A stretch of DNA of 64,000 nucleotides from Astragalus membranaceus. Lineage: Eukaryota; Streptophyta; Magnoliopsida; Fabales; Fabaceae. Each line of letters starts with the position of its first letter. Positions within the stretch are counted from its first letter, which is position 1. A program made the translations under genes and the position numbers. The stretch is taken from contig CM076849.1 in the NCBI GenBank assembly GCA_039519185.1, positions 106,707,806 through 106,771,805 of the forward strand. The letters run 5' to 3'. Below the pieces are notes generated by a model. It made no database searches, was not told the DNA's origin, and saw nothing but the letters and a program-made list of their open reading frames with translations. Below, piece by piece: positions 10,748 to 21,384 of the stretch.

Positions 10748-11492
10748 CTGCAGGGTATCATACGATTGCCAAGGTTATTTAGTTTTCTTCAAAAGCCATT
10801 GGTTCAATTTGTATTTGTTGTAAGAGCACCAAAGAGCAAAAGAGGCTATGTTTCAATTGGCGGCGATGGATCGCCCCTTTGACGTATGAGTGATGCACAT
10901 GCATGACAGTACACTACTTGAAACAATTCCTAATGCAATAATGTGGGATAATAACATGAGCACTGCATTTATATTTTAATTCTTTCTTCTGTACTCTCTC
11001 TCTCTCTCAACATTTTTAGTGAAGTATTTTCTAGGAAGAAACAGGATCGTGAAAATTGGGATTAGGGTTCATTCAATTTTGAATTCTGATTTTGTATTTT
11101 GTTTTAATATTTTAGTTTTTAATTATTATAAATATTAACATCTGATGTGGCATCATTAAATGATGTGTACATGCTGCATCAGCTGCCAATTGGGAATATG
11201 ACAATATGTATTTTAACTTTCTAAAATGCTCATTATGATATTCCTAAATTGCATAGTAGACACAAAGCCAATTCCTTACAATGATACAACCATTCATTAC
11301 ATTTGTCCAAGGTTAGCAACATTGATTTAATTTATCTCATAAAGAATAAGCTATTTCTAGCTTCAATTGGGACTTGTACAAAGAAATTTGAGATCAAAAA
11401 ATTCAGGAAAAATGATGTTGATCAATGAACATGAACACCTGTATTTCCTGATTACTTAGTCCTACGTTGATAAAAAGCCATCTTCACATAAG
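10748..11492 (-). repeat. Right, uninterrupted arm of the large inverted repeat
   Basis: This is the reverse complement of 7612-8056 followed without interruption by the reverse complement of 4176-4478. The join reads ...gccaattgggaatatgacaatatg.... The uninterrupted arm shows the ancestral order; the left arm therefore gained about 3.1 kb between its two halves. Confidence 0.8.
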
Positions 11493-12400
11493 TATCCATG
11501 TCATATTTCGTTGGCATTTCGTTGGCCATAGACCTTAGATGTATATGGGCTCAGGGATCTTGTAATTTAAATTCGGGTGTGTTACGCCTATCGGCTTGGT
11601 CACCCGATTTTGATCCTTTTTTCACTGAACAAACTATTGCTCAATGTTGGGTCTGACTTTATGACCTTTCTCGCGAATATTGGAAACCAAAAATTTTGTT
11701 TTAGATGAAGCTGCTTCAAAAATAACCTTTGGTCATTTTGCTAGGGTACTAATAGATATTGATTTAACTATGCAACTTCAAGATCAATTATTAGTGGAAA
11801 GAGAGGGATATGCTTTTTTTATCGTTGTGGAATATGAACGCGTGCCTCTGTTTTGTAAATCTTGTCAATGTCTTTGTCATTCAATCCAGAATTCTAAGCA
11901 TGGTAATACGTCTAATAATGCTGGCAAAAAGTCCGAGGTGCTTTTCGAACAGAATAAAGTGAGAAAGGAGTTCTCGAAAATGTTCTCCCCCTTATGTTTG
12001 TTACATTCATAAGACTGATAAAGGGAAATCCATTATCATGAAGCATCACGTTGACCCTTCCAATAGAGCAGAGTTAATGCAATCTCTTGAAGAATCAGAT
12101 TCTGTCCAATTTGTTCAGGACTCTTCCGCTTCAGTTGAGGGTAAGCAAGTGTCACCTGCGGTGCAGATACAGGAGACATCCAGTCAGAAGTTGGCTAATG
12201 TTTCTACCTCTGGTACACAGGCAGGAGCACAAGACAATGTTGTTCAGATTTCCCATGCCTCTGATATTATTAGTGGTTGTAATATAGACACTCCTACTGC
12301 TCACTCTAGCACCAACACAGTCAATGATATGCAAATTTTTCTCTTAGTCCGATGCTACTTCTATAGCAATGGAAGCATATGACATGAGAATATTAGGAAA
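11493..12400 (+). pseudogene. LINE (L1-type) ORF1, 5' part, interrupted by CACTA
   Basis: This encodes the nucleic-acid-binding ORF1 protein of a plant L1-type retrotransposon. A unit-like relic of the DUF4283 region lies at 11520-11600. It is followed by LSAWSPDFDPFFTEQ-like and EYWKPK phrases, then in another frame (11680-12012) ARVLIDIDL, LLVEREGYAFF and a zinc-knuckle relic CKSCQCLCHSIQNSK. That last stretch resembles the zf-CCHC_4 region but lacks a clean final Cys. Frameshifts and stops occur near 11640-11700 and at 12012. The coding tail up to 12400 is cut by the CACTA insertion and resumes at 18208. Confidence 0.75.
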
Positions 12401-12690
12401 CACTACAAGAAAATCGACGATTTCCGACGGCAATTTTCGTCGCAAATGCAGCGATTTTCGTCGGAAATTGACGTTTCCGACGGACTTTCCGACGGACAAA
12501 AAGTCGTCGCAAAATCGCTCGTCGGAAATCGTTTCCGACGAACTTTTTCGTCGCAAATGTCTCCGTCGCAAAGTCGTCGCAAATTCGTCGCAAATTTTCG
12601 TCGCAAATCCGTCACAAATGTTCGTCGCAAATTCGTCGCAGAAAACAATTTCCGACGAAAATTTTCGTCGGAAATCCGTCGGAAATTTTA
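12401..12690. repeat. CACTA left terminus and subterminal repeat array
   Basis: The 13-bp terminus CACTACAAGAAAA is followed by more than a dozen copies of short words in both orientations (tttccgacga, cgtcgcaaa, cgtcggaaa). These correspond to the subterminal transposase-binding repeats of CACTA elements. Overlapping frames on both strands (60-117 codons) are products of the repeat and are not genes. Confidence 0.85.
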
Positions 12691-13128
12691 AAAAAAAAAT
12701 AAAAAAAAATAAAATCTTCTGAAGGGTTGTGGTAACAGAGTGAGCACTTACAGTTTTACTAAAGCTAATAGCTTGTCAAAACAATACAAAAGTATTATAC
12801 TCTAACATATCTAAATATAATGACTTTTATCAATAAACTTGGTAAATTTATACTTGCCCAAAGCAATAAACTAACTCTCTATGCTTTCTCTATGCACTTT
12901 GGTTAACATATTTGAGCCAGAAATACGTCTTTCATCATAATTTGAATAGTATACACGTTTCATTTCATGCCCCAATCAAAAGTCAAAGAACCATACAAAG
13001 ATTCCAGGAAAACACTAACAGGAGTATCTAATGACAGAAATTTTAATTCCAATAAGGGATAACAAATTCAATTTTTAATTTATTTGAGGGTGGTAACAAA
13101 TTAAAATTCAATCGAACCCCAGTTCTAC
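12691..13128. other. CACTA interior, no gene recognised
   Basis: AT-rich, possibly the 3' untranslated part of the captured minus-strand transcript downstream of the myosin exons. No recognisable coding sequence. Confidence 0.4.
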
Positions 13129-13419
13129 CTGATAACCTGTAAGCCCAACCTTCTCTAAAATCTTTTTACACAAATCCTTTTCTTCAAAGCTGCATAAATA
13201 CAGATAATATTCAGGATAAAAAACCAGATAAATGTCAACGCAGAAAGCAATGATATCAAGATAGTGGGTAAAAATAACGCAAATAAAATTGTCGCTAAGC
13301 CACACTTACTTCCCTCGAAGAATCTCTGGAGCAAGAATTCCTAAGTGAGTTAAAAACTCATTAAAGGTCCTGTGAGAGGGGAATCCAGCACATTTTGTTC
13401 TTACTGCTTCAAGAACAAT
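13129..13419 (-). pseudogene. Captured myosin motor-domain exons (class XI-like)
   Basis: Two minus-strand exons with consensus splice sites. Exon 13310-13419 encodes EAVRTKCAGFPSHRTFNEF...GILAPEIL. Exon 13129-13189 encodes EEKDLCKKILEKVGLTGYQ. They match the late motor-domain segment of plant myosin XI (family pattern AIRISCAGYPTRRTFYEF...GVLAPEVLEG...ILxKxGLxGYQ), just before the lever arm. The junction phase makes Gly-Asn-Phe across the intron. The following exon with the GKTKVFLR motif is absent, so only a scrap of the motor is present and it cannot be a working motor. It lies inside the CACTA element. Confidence 0.85.
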
Positions 13420-14992
13420 CTACAATATCAACAATAGGGATAAATTCTAGTTCTTTTTTTCTGAATAGCAATAATATATAAGCAAAAGCACTAGGGGTAT
13501 ATATAAACAGTCATAACAAAAATGACATTGATTACTGCTAATAGCTCGGTATCTTACTGCAGTGTCAGCCCTTGGTGCTCTGGCCGATTTTGAAGCTGCT
13601 TTAGAACTTCTACCTTAGGACTGCAGGTAAAATTAAAGATAGTCTAGGAAATATTATTTATCAGAATATAGAAAGAAAAATAAAAAGAGACAATAATATA
13701 AACAGAGATATAAATATTTCACTGCATAATTTTGGAAAAATATGTTGAATACTGACCCAGATCCTAGACCATATATTCTTTCAGTTGGTATGGTATCAAA
13801 AGTAAAGTTTGAAGCAAATTGGACTATGACATCAAAGCATTAGCCAAGATACAAAATACCTAGAAACTCATTCACATTGCCATAAACAATACCAGCAAAT
13901 GGACTATCATGCACAATGTTTATGGTTTAACATCAACCTGAACAAAATTAAAAAATAAGTATGTACACCTAATCCCGTGTAACAGTACAAACACCAATGT
14001 TTCACATACAAAAAAATGTTAGTGAAGTCAAAACAAATTGAAAATCATAAACATGTTAATAAACACGGACCCCCCAGCAACAAACTATAACATCAGATTA
14101 CAGGATGCTACGGAAAATAGGGATCAACTATATAATCAGATTTTTAAAAGCTTCACCCCCTCTCTCTTTTCTCCTCTTGGTCGGAAGCAATATGGTTAGA
14201 AAAACAGTATGGAAGTCCAATATATCATATACTTGGCAAAGTAAAAAATAGGTTTAAACTAATCAAAATGAAAAATCTATAATCATATGGATAAAAGGAT
14301 TATAAGTTATAACACCACAATGGCAGCAATTTGATTAAGAAATGAGATATGGCAGGAAACCACAAAATTTAAGAACACCAAAACAAAATTAGAATCAAAA
14401 GAGTTGAAGATTGAAAAAGAATTGCCTTAGAGTAGCACCAAGACACATAGCACTAACACACATAAGATAATGTGTCCATAAGCATACACTGGAGAATAGG
14501 TATACATTGGATACATCACAGAAGCAAGGTTTGGTTATAAAGCACAAAAGGCAATCTGCTATCATATTAATAGACCAAGCAAATTTGACTTGAAAAGATG
14601 CTCTCATATTAAGACATGAAGTACATCATAAATAAGCAATTCACTATAGCAATAGCTTATAACTAATTAATACTACCAAAGCAGCCATTATAAAATTGGA
14701 TTGGATTTATGGTATTTGGAGCATAGTAACAAAGATTAAGAACAAATCAATCAAATAAATCCACACAAATAAACAAACAGGGTGGGCGTCTTTGACTCTG
14801 GGGTTCTTTTCTTGATTTCATCATTGTAGAGCCTTTGTGCTCATCTTTTTCATTGAATAAACAAACAGTTTCCTATTTTGAAATTACGAGTTCTATCATA
14901 TATCTCCACATAAGTCTTTAGGTTTCTCATCATGCTTATGGTATCATAAGTCTAACAAACTAATTCCATAACAGGAGATTTGATTGAACTAC
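13420..14992. other. CACTA interior, mostly unassigned
   Basis: Mostly AT-rich intron-like sequence between captured fragments. One possible minus-strand exon at about 13558-13621 (VLKQLQNRPEHQGLTLQ, with splice-like borders) is unidentified. Small frames at 14395-14607 look random. Confidence 0.35.
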
Positions 14993-15422
14993 CTGTTTGC
15001 ACCAATCCAAGCAGCAAAATCCCGCTCCAACCATTCATCTCTGACTTTGCCAAAAAGATCTATCAAAGAATCCTTATTCTCATCCCATTCTTTCATAATA
15101 ATGGGCTTCAATTTGGACCAATTCTCCAATATACCCTCAACTGTGAGCCCCTCTGCAACCTTGCACAAGAATCACAACATCAGTCATGTCCAGATTCCAT
15201 TCTGGTTATCGAAATCAGATTCAAGGAAACAACGATCTTCATAAATTATAAACCTAGTTCCGTTACATGGCTCGCAAGTCGCAACAGCTAATAACTATTA
15301 AGAAAATTCAGAGCGATAGCCATTTTACCCACCGAAGATTTCCTGATGGAAGGTATTCTGGTCTCTAGCAACAATCTCACAAGCAAAAGGTTTTCATATC
15401 CAGTTTCGACAACTGGTCGCAC
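14993..15422 (-). pseudogene. Captured exons of an unidentified plant gene
   Basis: Exon 14993-15159 (minus) has good splice borders (…gcaag|gttgc… and …aacag|gtagtt). It translates to a well-behaved peptide beginning VAEGLTVEGILENW and ending DEWLERDFAAWIGANR, rich in acidic and aromatic residues. A second probable exon at about 15331-15422 encodes VRPVVETGYENLLLVRLLLETR. These are clearly protein-like and on the same strand as the bHLH and myosin exons, but I do not recognise the family. They could belong to the end of one captured locus or to a third gene. Confidence 0.55.
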
Positions 15423-15921
15423 CTGACATAAACAACTATAGAAGTTCATCTTTCAAATGAAATGGAGTCAAGCATACTTTTGAAAATAGAAAACACTTAG
15501 AACAACAACATAAATATTTCATGACATTAAGTAGTTTGAAGATCTGCAATGGAAATTTATGATTTGAGAAGTCAAATCAGGCAAATATAATCTATTATCC
15601 TCAAGAAGGGATATTTAAAAAAAAAGAACATAAGAAATAATATACAATAAAACTATGTAAAAATATTATCCCTCTCATTCCCTTTCTAACAAAGTAAATC
15701 ACTTTACATAAACACTGATTCTGTATCAATGTATTTGTGTGTTTACAAAGTGTACAATAGATTTTTTTCAATGAATGAAATCTCTAGTTTTCTTAGACCC
15801 TTCCAAAATTGTCTAGGTCCTCTTTGAAGTGAAAGGGGCAGAGCCTATATAACAGCAAATTAGCTCATGATTTTTAATTGTTATCCTTTATAGAAATTAA
15901 TGCACTTTCCTAGACCCTTAC

Positions 15922-17251
15922 CTCAACAGTCAGAATGTTCAGAATTTTTCCATCAAATGTGGTCACATTGGCACTAGCCACATGCAGTCCAAATGAATGT
16001 AGAGCTTCCATTAACTTTGAAAAGCCACTTTGCTTCTGCTCACTGCATATTTGAATCAAAAAATCTTTCCTGCCAATGTTATTCACTTCTTCTCACTGCA
16101 TATTTGAATGTAGATTACTAATAATTAAAGTCAGTTTCATACTTTTATTTATGAGTTGTAAAAGAATAAAATATTGAAGCAGTCATTTCTGCTTTTTGTA
16201 CCTTCACTTCAGTGTTTTTAGTGCAAGCAGTAGAACTCTTATTAAGTTCTGTGAGAGGGAGACTTCTTGTTCCTTCTTGTTCTTTTTCTGTTAGCATCCT
16301 CAACTATAATGTGTTTCTCTCAAAGTCCTCTACTTCCAAAGCCCTGACCTCTTCTTGAAATTCTTTCTCTTGCCTCTGCAATTCCTTTATATAGTCCATT
16401 GCATCAGCAAGAATTGATGTCCTATCCATCTGCCAAAAATTCAGTGCATTGGATTAGTTACTAAATAAAAATTAAGAAGGAAAAGTATTACATGCATGCT
16501 CTTGTCTTGAGTTGCACAATTTAACTACCCTGGTTATCTTTGGGACTAGAGACCTTAGAGTAAGAAGCCCTTTCTTTATTCTGTTCCTCCTATTCCTCTC
16601 AGCAACAAGATTTTTAGCATGGTAGCATACATTTTGAGGCTTCCTGACAATTTTTTCTTTATCTTCATCGCAATTGCCATAAAGGGAACTCGAACCTCTT
16701 TTGACATTTCCCTGAGAAAGATGAATACTTTTATAAGCTTAAGAACTATCAATCAGAGGCAATGCCAATAAGTATCAAAATCTAATCTTACCAACTTTTC
16801 AGTGAAGAGCTTCACAAGACCACCAAAAATAGGAATCAAAACTTGAGTTCCAATATAGTCCTGTCATGACATTCATACTTTAAGCTTATGATATTATTGA
16901 ATATAGTAACCAACCATTTAGAATATCAAATATATGCTTGTATTAATTAAAAAAACCATAAAAAAAAGAAGAATAAAATGATACGAGGTGAGTGACAATT
17001 AAAACAAAGATAAAGAATAGTAATGTAGTCATTTACAAATTAGAACAAACAGGTTGCCTTCAATTTGTAACATCTCATCTCAAAATTAAGCCTTTATCAA
17101 CAATAATACAAAAGTAATTGTGGCTTGTTTCAAACATTATGAGGAAAGTCAATACATGAATAGGAGATACAAAAGTGATAATTAATCCATAGAAATTACC
17201 TCGTGAGTAAGCCATTTTGGTTGTTGTGATATTGCAACCTCTCCATGTACA
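15922..17251 (-). pseudogene. Captured bHLH transcription-factor gene, five exons (AMS/bHLH90-like)
   Basis: Minus-strand exons with GT-AG borders: 17200-17251, 16792-16860, 16529-16711, 16202-16429 and 15922-16095. The first two read through KWLTHE into DYIGTQVLIPIFGGLVKLF, the GGL(V)xLF end of the bHLH-MYC_N domain. The next two give the bHLH domain: basic region AKNLVAERNRRNRIKKGL, helix 1 LRSLVPKITR, helix 2 MDRTSILADAMDYIKELQ. The E-R-RNR pattern of DNA-contacting residues is kept. The last exon encodes KDFLIQICSEQKQSGFSKLMEALHSFGL, the ACT-like C-terminal domain. An in-frame TAG at 16304-16306 lies after the leucine-rich helix. The start of the N-terminal domain is missing. The exons sit inside the CACTA element and are a captured copy, with the intact source locus elsewhere. 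Confidence 0.85.
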
Positions 17252-17444
17252 CTGTGTATCAAAAAAAATTAAACAATTAGGGTTTTCAATTTTCCCCAAA
17301 TCAGAAATTGAACATTTAGGGTTTTCAATCAAAGTATCATTGTATCAAACAATCATCAAAGAAGAGAAGAAGAAATCTAACCTGAGAAGACGAAGAACTG
17401 AAGAACAAAGCTTCTCACGTTCACTGTTTTCACGACTGAGAGAG

Positions 17445-17890
17445 CTAGAGAGGGAAGCAAGTGGTTATGCGGTGGTGGTGATCCGCTTCAGAGGCAGGAG
17501 GCGACAGCTGCGGCGGAGAGTCGGAGAAACGGGGCGGAGACGAAATGGAGAGGAGAGTCGTGAGGGTACGGTGGTGAAGAGAACAGGTGAGTGCGACTGA
17601 GAGAGTGAGAGATGGAGGATCTGTGAGCGAGAGAGAGCGACTGGGACGGTGAGGAGGGGAAAAACGCAGGAGGCGATGGAGAGGGGGAAGGACGAGAGGG
17701 AGAGGCGCGATTCCCACCGGAGAAGGAGAAAAGAGACTCGCGTGAGGAGAGAGAGAAGGGCGTGAGGTGGTGGAAAGAGAAAGGGCGCGAAGACGGAGAG
17801 ATGGAGGTAGACGGGGGGAGAGAGAGCGCCGAAGGAGACGACCTGCTGCAAGTGAGAGAGAAAGAGTGGAGGGAGGATGCCATAGTGGAG
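17445..17890 (-). promoter_or_regulatory. Pyrimidine-rich leader-like block of the CACTA transcript
   Basis: The minus strand is strongly CT-rich (tctctctcactc... blocks) and lies upstream of the captured bHLH exons. It resembles a plant 5' untranslated leader. A 131-codon Ser/Pro-rich frame (17488-17883) runs through it, but overlapping frames of 128 and 90 codons do too, so composition alone explains them. A role as promoter/leader is inferred. Confidence 0.4.
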
Positions 17891-17997
17891 GGTGAGGGTG
17901 AAGAGAGTGAGTGAGAGAGAAAGAGTGGAGGAAGAGAAGACGTGAATGACTGAATAAGAGGTTCGAAGAAGGTGGCCTTTTTTTTATTTAGTTTTAC

Positions 17998-18207
17998 ACT
18001 TTGCGACGGACTTTTTGACGTTTCCCACGAAAATATCCGTCAGAAATTTGCGACGGAAAACAATTTCGTCGCAAACGTGAGCGGGAATTTTAGCGCGTCT
18101 TCTGTTGAACATTTGCGTCGACTTTTTCGTCGGAAATCCGTCGGAAATTGCGACGGATAAGACTTCGTCCGAAAGTTTGGCAGGAAACGCGGCTTATTCT
18201 TGTAGTG
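17998..18207. repeat. CACTA right subterminal repeats and terminus
   Basis: This segment holds inverted words tttgcgacgga, cgtcagaaatttgcgacgg and cgtcggaaat, and ends TTCTTGTAGTG at 18207. The words match the left subterminal array, confirming that both ends belong to one element. Confidence 0.85.
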
Positions 18208-18517
18208 AAAGCGTTGGGGTGATGTGTTTGATGATGAAGTTGGTCCTATTGATACTTATACCCAAGGAAAAGTGGCGCATAATGATAATTTCGAACCGAT
18301 TGTGTCCTTAGAGTTTGCTGCTACTTCTAATCCAGTAGTAGCATCTAACATGAGAATATTAAGAAAGCTTTGGGGCGATACGTCAGATGATCTTGGTGAT
18401 CCTATGGTTGTTGATACCCAAGGAACAATTGCACGATATGATAGTTTCGATCTGGTTGTGTCCAAGATCCAAAGGAAGAAATTGAGGCAAAAAAAAAGAA
18501 ACTGGTGGTTGATATAA
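18208..18517 (+). pseudogene. LINE ORF1, C-terminal part with an internal duplication
   Basis: This continues the ORF1 broken at 12400. The phrase at 12385-12400/18208 (acatgagaatattag-gaaagcg-ttggggtgatg) recurs at 18350-18380 (acatgagaatattaagaaagctttggggcgat). The following 'cttatacccaagg' / 'ttgatacccaagg' blocks also recur. The ORF1 tail therefore holds two copies of an acidic ~140-bp repeat, and the CACTA element landed inside the first one. The frame ends with a basic run (RKKLRQKKRN) and a stop at about 18516. Confidence 0.65.
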
Positions 18518-18864
18518 TACTCGTTCAAGGGGAAATTCCGCCTCTATCTCCTTTTGATCTAGTTATTGTATTTTACTCCTTTAAATTGTCTTATAATTTG
18601 TCTTTAGGATGAACTGTTTTAGTGGGCTTCAAGTTAGAGCTCCCTATTATTGCTTTGACTTTATTCTCCCTTCTTGCCAAGGGCTTTCGTATAGTCCCCC
18701 CCCTTGGTCACTCTTCTGTCTTCTTTTTTTCTCTTTTTTTTAATAAAATCAGGGGGCAAGAACTCTTTTTCCTTCTAGGTGTTTTTTAACATTAGATGGT
18801 TTTAACGAGGCTTCCTTCTTTGTATTTGCCTAAAAAAATTGTTCTGTTTTTAAGTACCGACAGC
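18518..18864 (+). mobile_element. Probable LINE 3' region
   Basis: Follows the ORF1 stop. It contains T-rich and C-rich stretches and an aataaaatc near 18741, but no ORF2 (endonuclease/reverse transcriptase) frame. Either ORF2 was deleted or this is another sequence. Nothing else is recognised. Confidence 0.35.
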
Positions 18865-19205
18865 AAAATTGTTGCCAAGTGGCTTCCTTCTTTGAGATTT
18901 AAAAACTCTTGAAAACTTTTTCCCCTTTTCAATGACTTAGATTAATATTCGCGCAGGTTAAGTGGAAGCGAAGGAATTAGAAAATAAAGCAATAAAGCAC
19001 ACAGAGATTTATCCTGATTCGGTCACCTCCTAGTGACCTACGTCCAGTCCTCACACCCTTGTGAGATTTTCCACTAACACAAAACAAGGCTTACAGGTCC
19101 CTTGGAAAACCTTTACAAGACTTAGGCACTCTTCTCCTAGGATACCCCACCTATGAAGATCCCTCAAATCTAACCATAATACAACAAGAGATACCCCACC
19201 CTTGT

Positions 19206-19809
19206 TGTCGTGACCGGGATCCCGACGTAGACGGCCCAAAAATCGATTATTTTAGGAATCGCCACCCAATTTATTTAAGAGGAAAAATTGAGAAAAACCT
19301 AACTAGAAGTGATTGGTCTGCGTATACCAGATTGAGTTCGGGAGTCGATTATGCATAGGGAAGGGCGGAAACTTAATCCCACTGCACCCCTAGTACATCT
19401 GTCCTAAGACAGTTACCCTAAATCCGATTGTGCAATTAATAATAAATTACGAGTTATTTGTTTACCCCAAGATTAAGTAAAAAAGAATTATTTAGAAATA
19501 AATAAAATAGGGACCAATTTAAGAAAATTTAATTTTGACTTGACGGGGAGGCCCCGCTCCTACGCATCCTCGGGTGCAATGAGGAACTCAACAGTCACGT
19601 AGTTCTTCCTGAAAAAAGTTTGTTGGTTGGTTGATTTTATTTTTGAAGGGGTTTAAGAACAAAGCCGTACAGCTAAAGTCTCATAAACCAGGATTGTGAG
19701 GTTGACAAGATGTACATCTCAATCAAGCTCATTTTTTTTTATTTTTATGAGAAAAAGAAAGGGAGAAAAATATCTTTTATGTGAACTAACATTTATTTTT
19801 ATTTTTGTA

Positions 19810-19849
<40 letters not shown>

Positions 19850-21384
19850 ATAACAAAACATGTGGTGGCCTGTGAAACCCTCATATCATGCTCATCAATA
19901 TATACCAAACGATAAGGAGAATTTAAAGCAAAAAGCAAAAATGTGTTTTGAAAAAGGAGAATTCAGCGTAAAAGTGACTAAGGAAGATGTGGTAGCTGCA
20001 GGATAGTGCAAGTAGTAAAAATAAAATGACACAAAATAACAAAACAAAAGAACATAATAGAGTTACTGCAGCAAACCTAATTCGTTTTCTTCTCAAACAT
20101 AAACATAACAGCGCCGCACAACTCTCTCTTTAGGAGAGAGAAATTTTTTGGATCCAAAAGAGAGAGAACAAGAAGAGAAAACGTGAAAGAGTAAGGGGAA
20201 GAAGAGAAAGGAAAGGAGAGAGAGGAAGGGGTAAGAGGGTGCCACGGCCAGAGGAGGGAGACCAACACCGTACCGGCTTCGGCGTCGTGCGACGGCAGCG
20301 TGACGAAGGAGCACACGGAAGAGAGAGAGAGAGAGTGGAACCGAAGGGAGAGGGAGACGTGTGAGGCTATGGTGGTGGTGGTTGTTCGCGGTGAGGGCGG
20401 TGGTGGTTGTTCGCGGTGATGGAGGCGGCGGTGGGTGGAGAGAAGGGGACGATTGTTGGTTGTTGGGGAGGAGGAGGTGGTGAGTGCTCTTTTTTATCCT
20501 CCCTTCTCCTCTGTGTGTTTGTTTCCTCCTCTCTTCACACTTTTTCAAGAATCCATTTTTTCTGTCTGTGTGTTGTGGTGTTGTTGTGTTGTTAATAAAA
20601 AAAAATTCTTTCTTTTCTAGTACCCTCACGGTTCCCCCCCCCCCCTTCTGTTGTATTTAGAAGTTTAATTTATAGGCCAAGTTTGTATTGATAAATGCAC
20701 TGTGAAGTCAATTTTTCTGAAACCCTGATTTTGCATTTGTTCACTGTGTTTCATGTTTTGATGCTTAAAGCTTTCCCTGTAGAAAATTTCTTCCCCCAAG
20801 CATCTGTTTTGTTCCGAAAGTGGGCTTGTTTGACTTCCATCTGATTGCCTAATTGTATTTATGGTTACTTGTTCAGGGCAGGCGCACATAGAAAGCGAGA
20901 CCTTCCATTTGGAGCTTTGAAGCCTAGGCCTATTGCTGCAGCGATTTGGATTTTTTTCTCTTGTTTTATTGTACCATTGTGCTGTCTTTTGTACAGCTTG
21001 CCAAACTCTCAGTAAAAAAAACAAAACCATGATGAAAGAGCTTGCAGCTTTTAGCCAAGGATACCATGTGCTGTTATTTAATTTTTGTTTCTATTATTAT
21101 TAATTTTTTTTTAATTTTCGTTTTCTATGTTTTTTTTTAATTTTTAATGTGTAACAAAAAAAAAATAATATTTACGGTTAAAACAGATTTTTTTGATTTA
21201 AGGTTTTTTCGCTTAAAAAGAGTTCTACTAAAAAAACCAATTAATAATAACAAAACAATACCAAATCGCCAACAAGCGCAAAATGGCATGTGTGAACGAT
21301 AAAATCTAAAAAAACGCAAAATGACATATTTTTGGGATTTTTCACCAAAAAATGAAAAATACCGGTTAAAATCGAGTGTTTACA
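19206..21384 (-). mobile_element. Ogre-type solo LTR, 2.18 kb
   Basis: Plus-strand ends are TGTCGTGACCGGGATCC and ...ATCGAGTGTTTACA. The 5-bp target duplication cttgt is perfect (19201-19205 and 21385-21389). The equivalent unbroken site is visible at about 9455-9465. It shares with the LTR at 676-3338 the 'tcgattatg...gggaagg' block and the 'gctcctacg.atcc.cgggtgc.atg' block, so it is the same superfamily but a different family. It contains an (aat)n run (19808-19845), a poly-C run (about 20634-20645) and a purine-rich block (20100-20640) whose frames are compositional. Confidence 0.9.

Larger units (their letters stand above)
12401..18207 (-). mobile_element. CACTA DNA transposon carrying host exons (Pack-CACTA-like), 5.8 kb
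   Basis: The left end is CACTACAAGAAAA and the right end TTCTTGTAGTG. The 3-bp target duplication aaa is intact (12398-12400 and 18208-18210). Both ends carry dense subterminal words of the cgtcggaaa / cgtcgcaaa / ttccgacg type. No TNP2-like transposase frame is visible, so it is non-autonomous. The interior holds intron-containing fragments, all reading on the minus strand: bHLH exons (15922-17251), an unidentified pair of exons (14993-15422) and myosin exons (13129-13419). Their order and shared orientation suggest a chimeric transcription unit reading away from the pyrimidine-rich block at 17445-17890. Removing the element joins the LINE ORF1 flanks precisely. Confidence 0.9.

Noticed and set aside
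17445..17883. Ser/Pro-rich frames of 90-131 codons in the CACTA element
   Set aside because: Three overlapping frames are open because of the CT-rich sequence. I see no domain and treat it as a leader.
20093..20629. 178-codon minus-strand frame in the Ogre-type solo LTR
   Set aside because: Low-complexity His/Ser/Leu-rich translation of a purine/pyrimidine-rich LTR block, with several competing frames.
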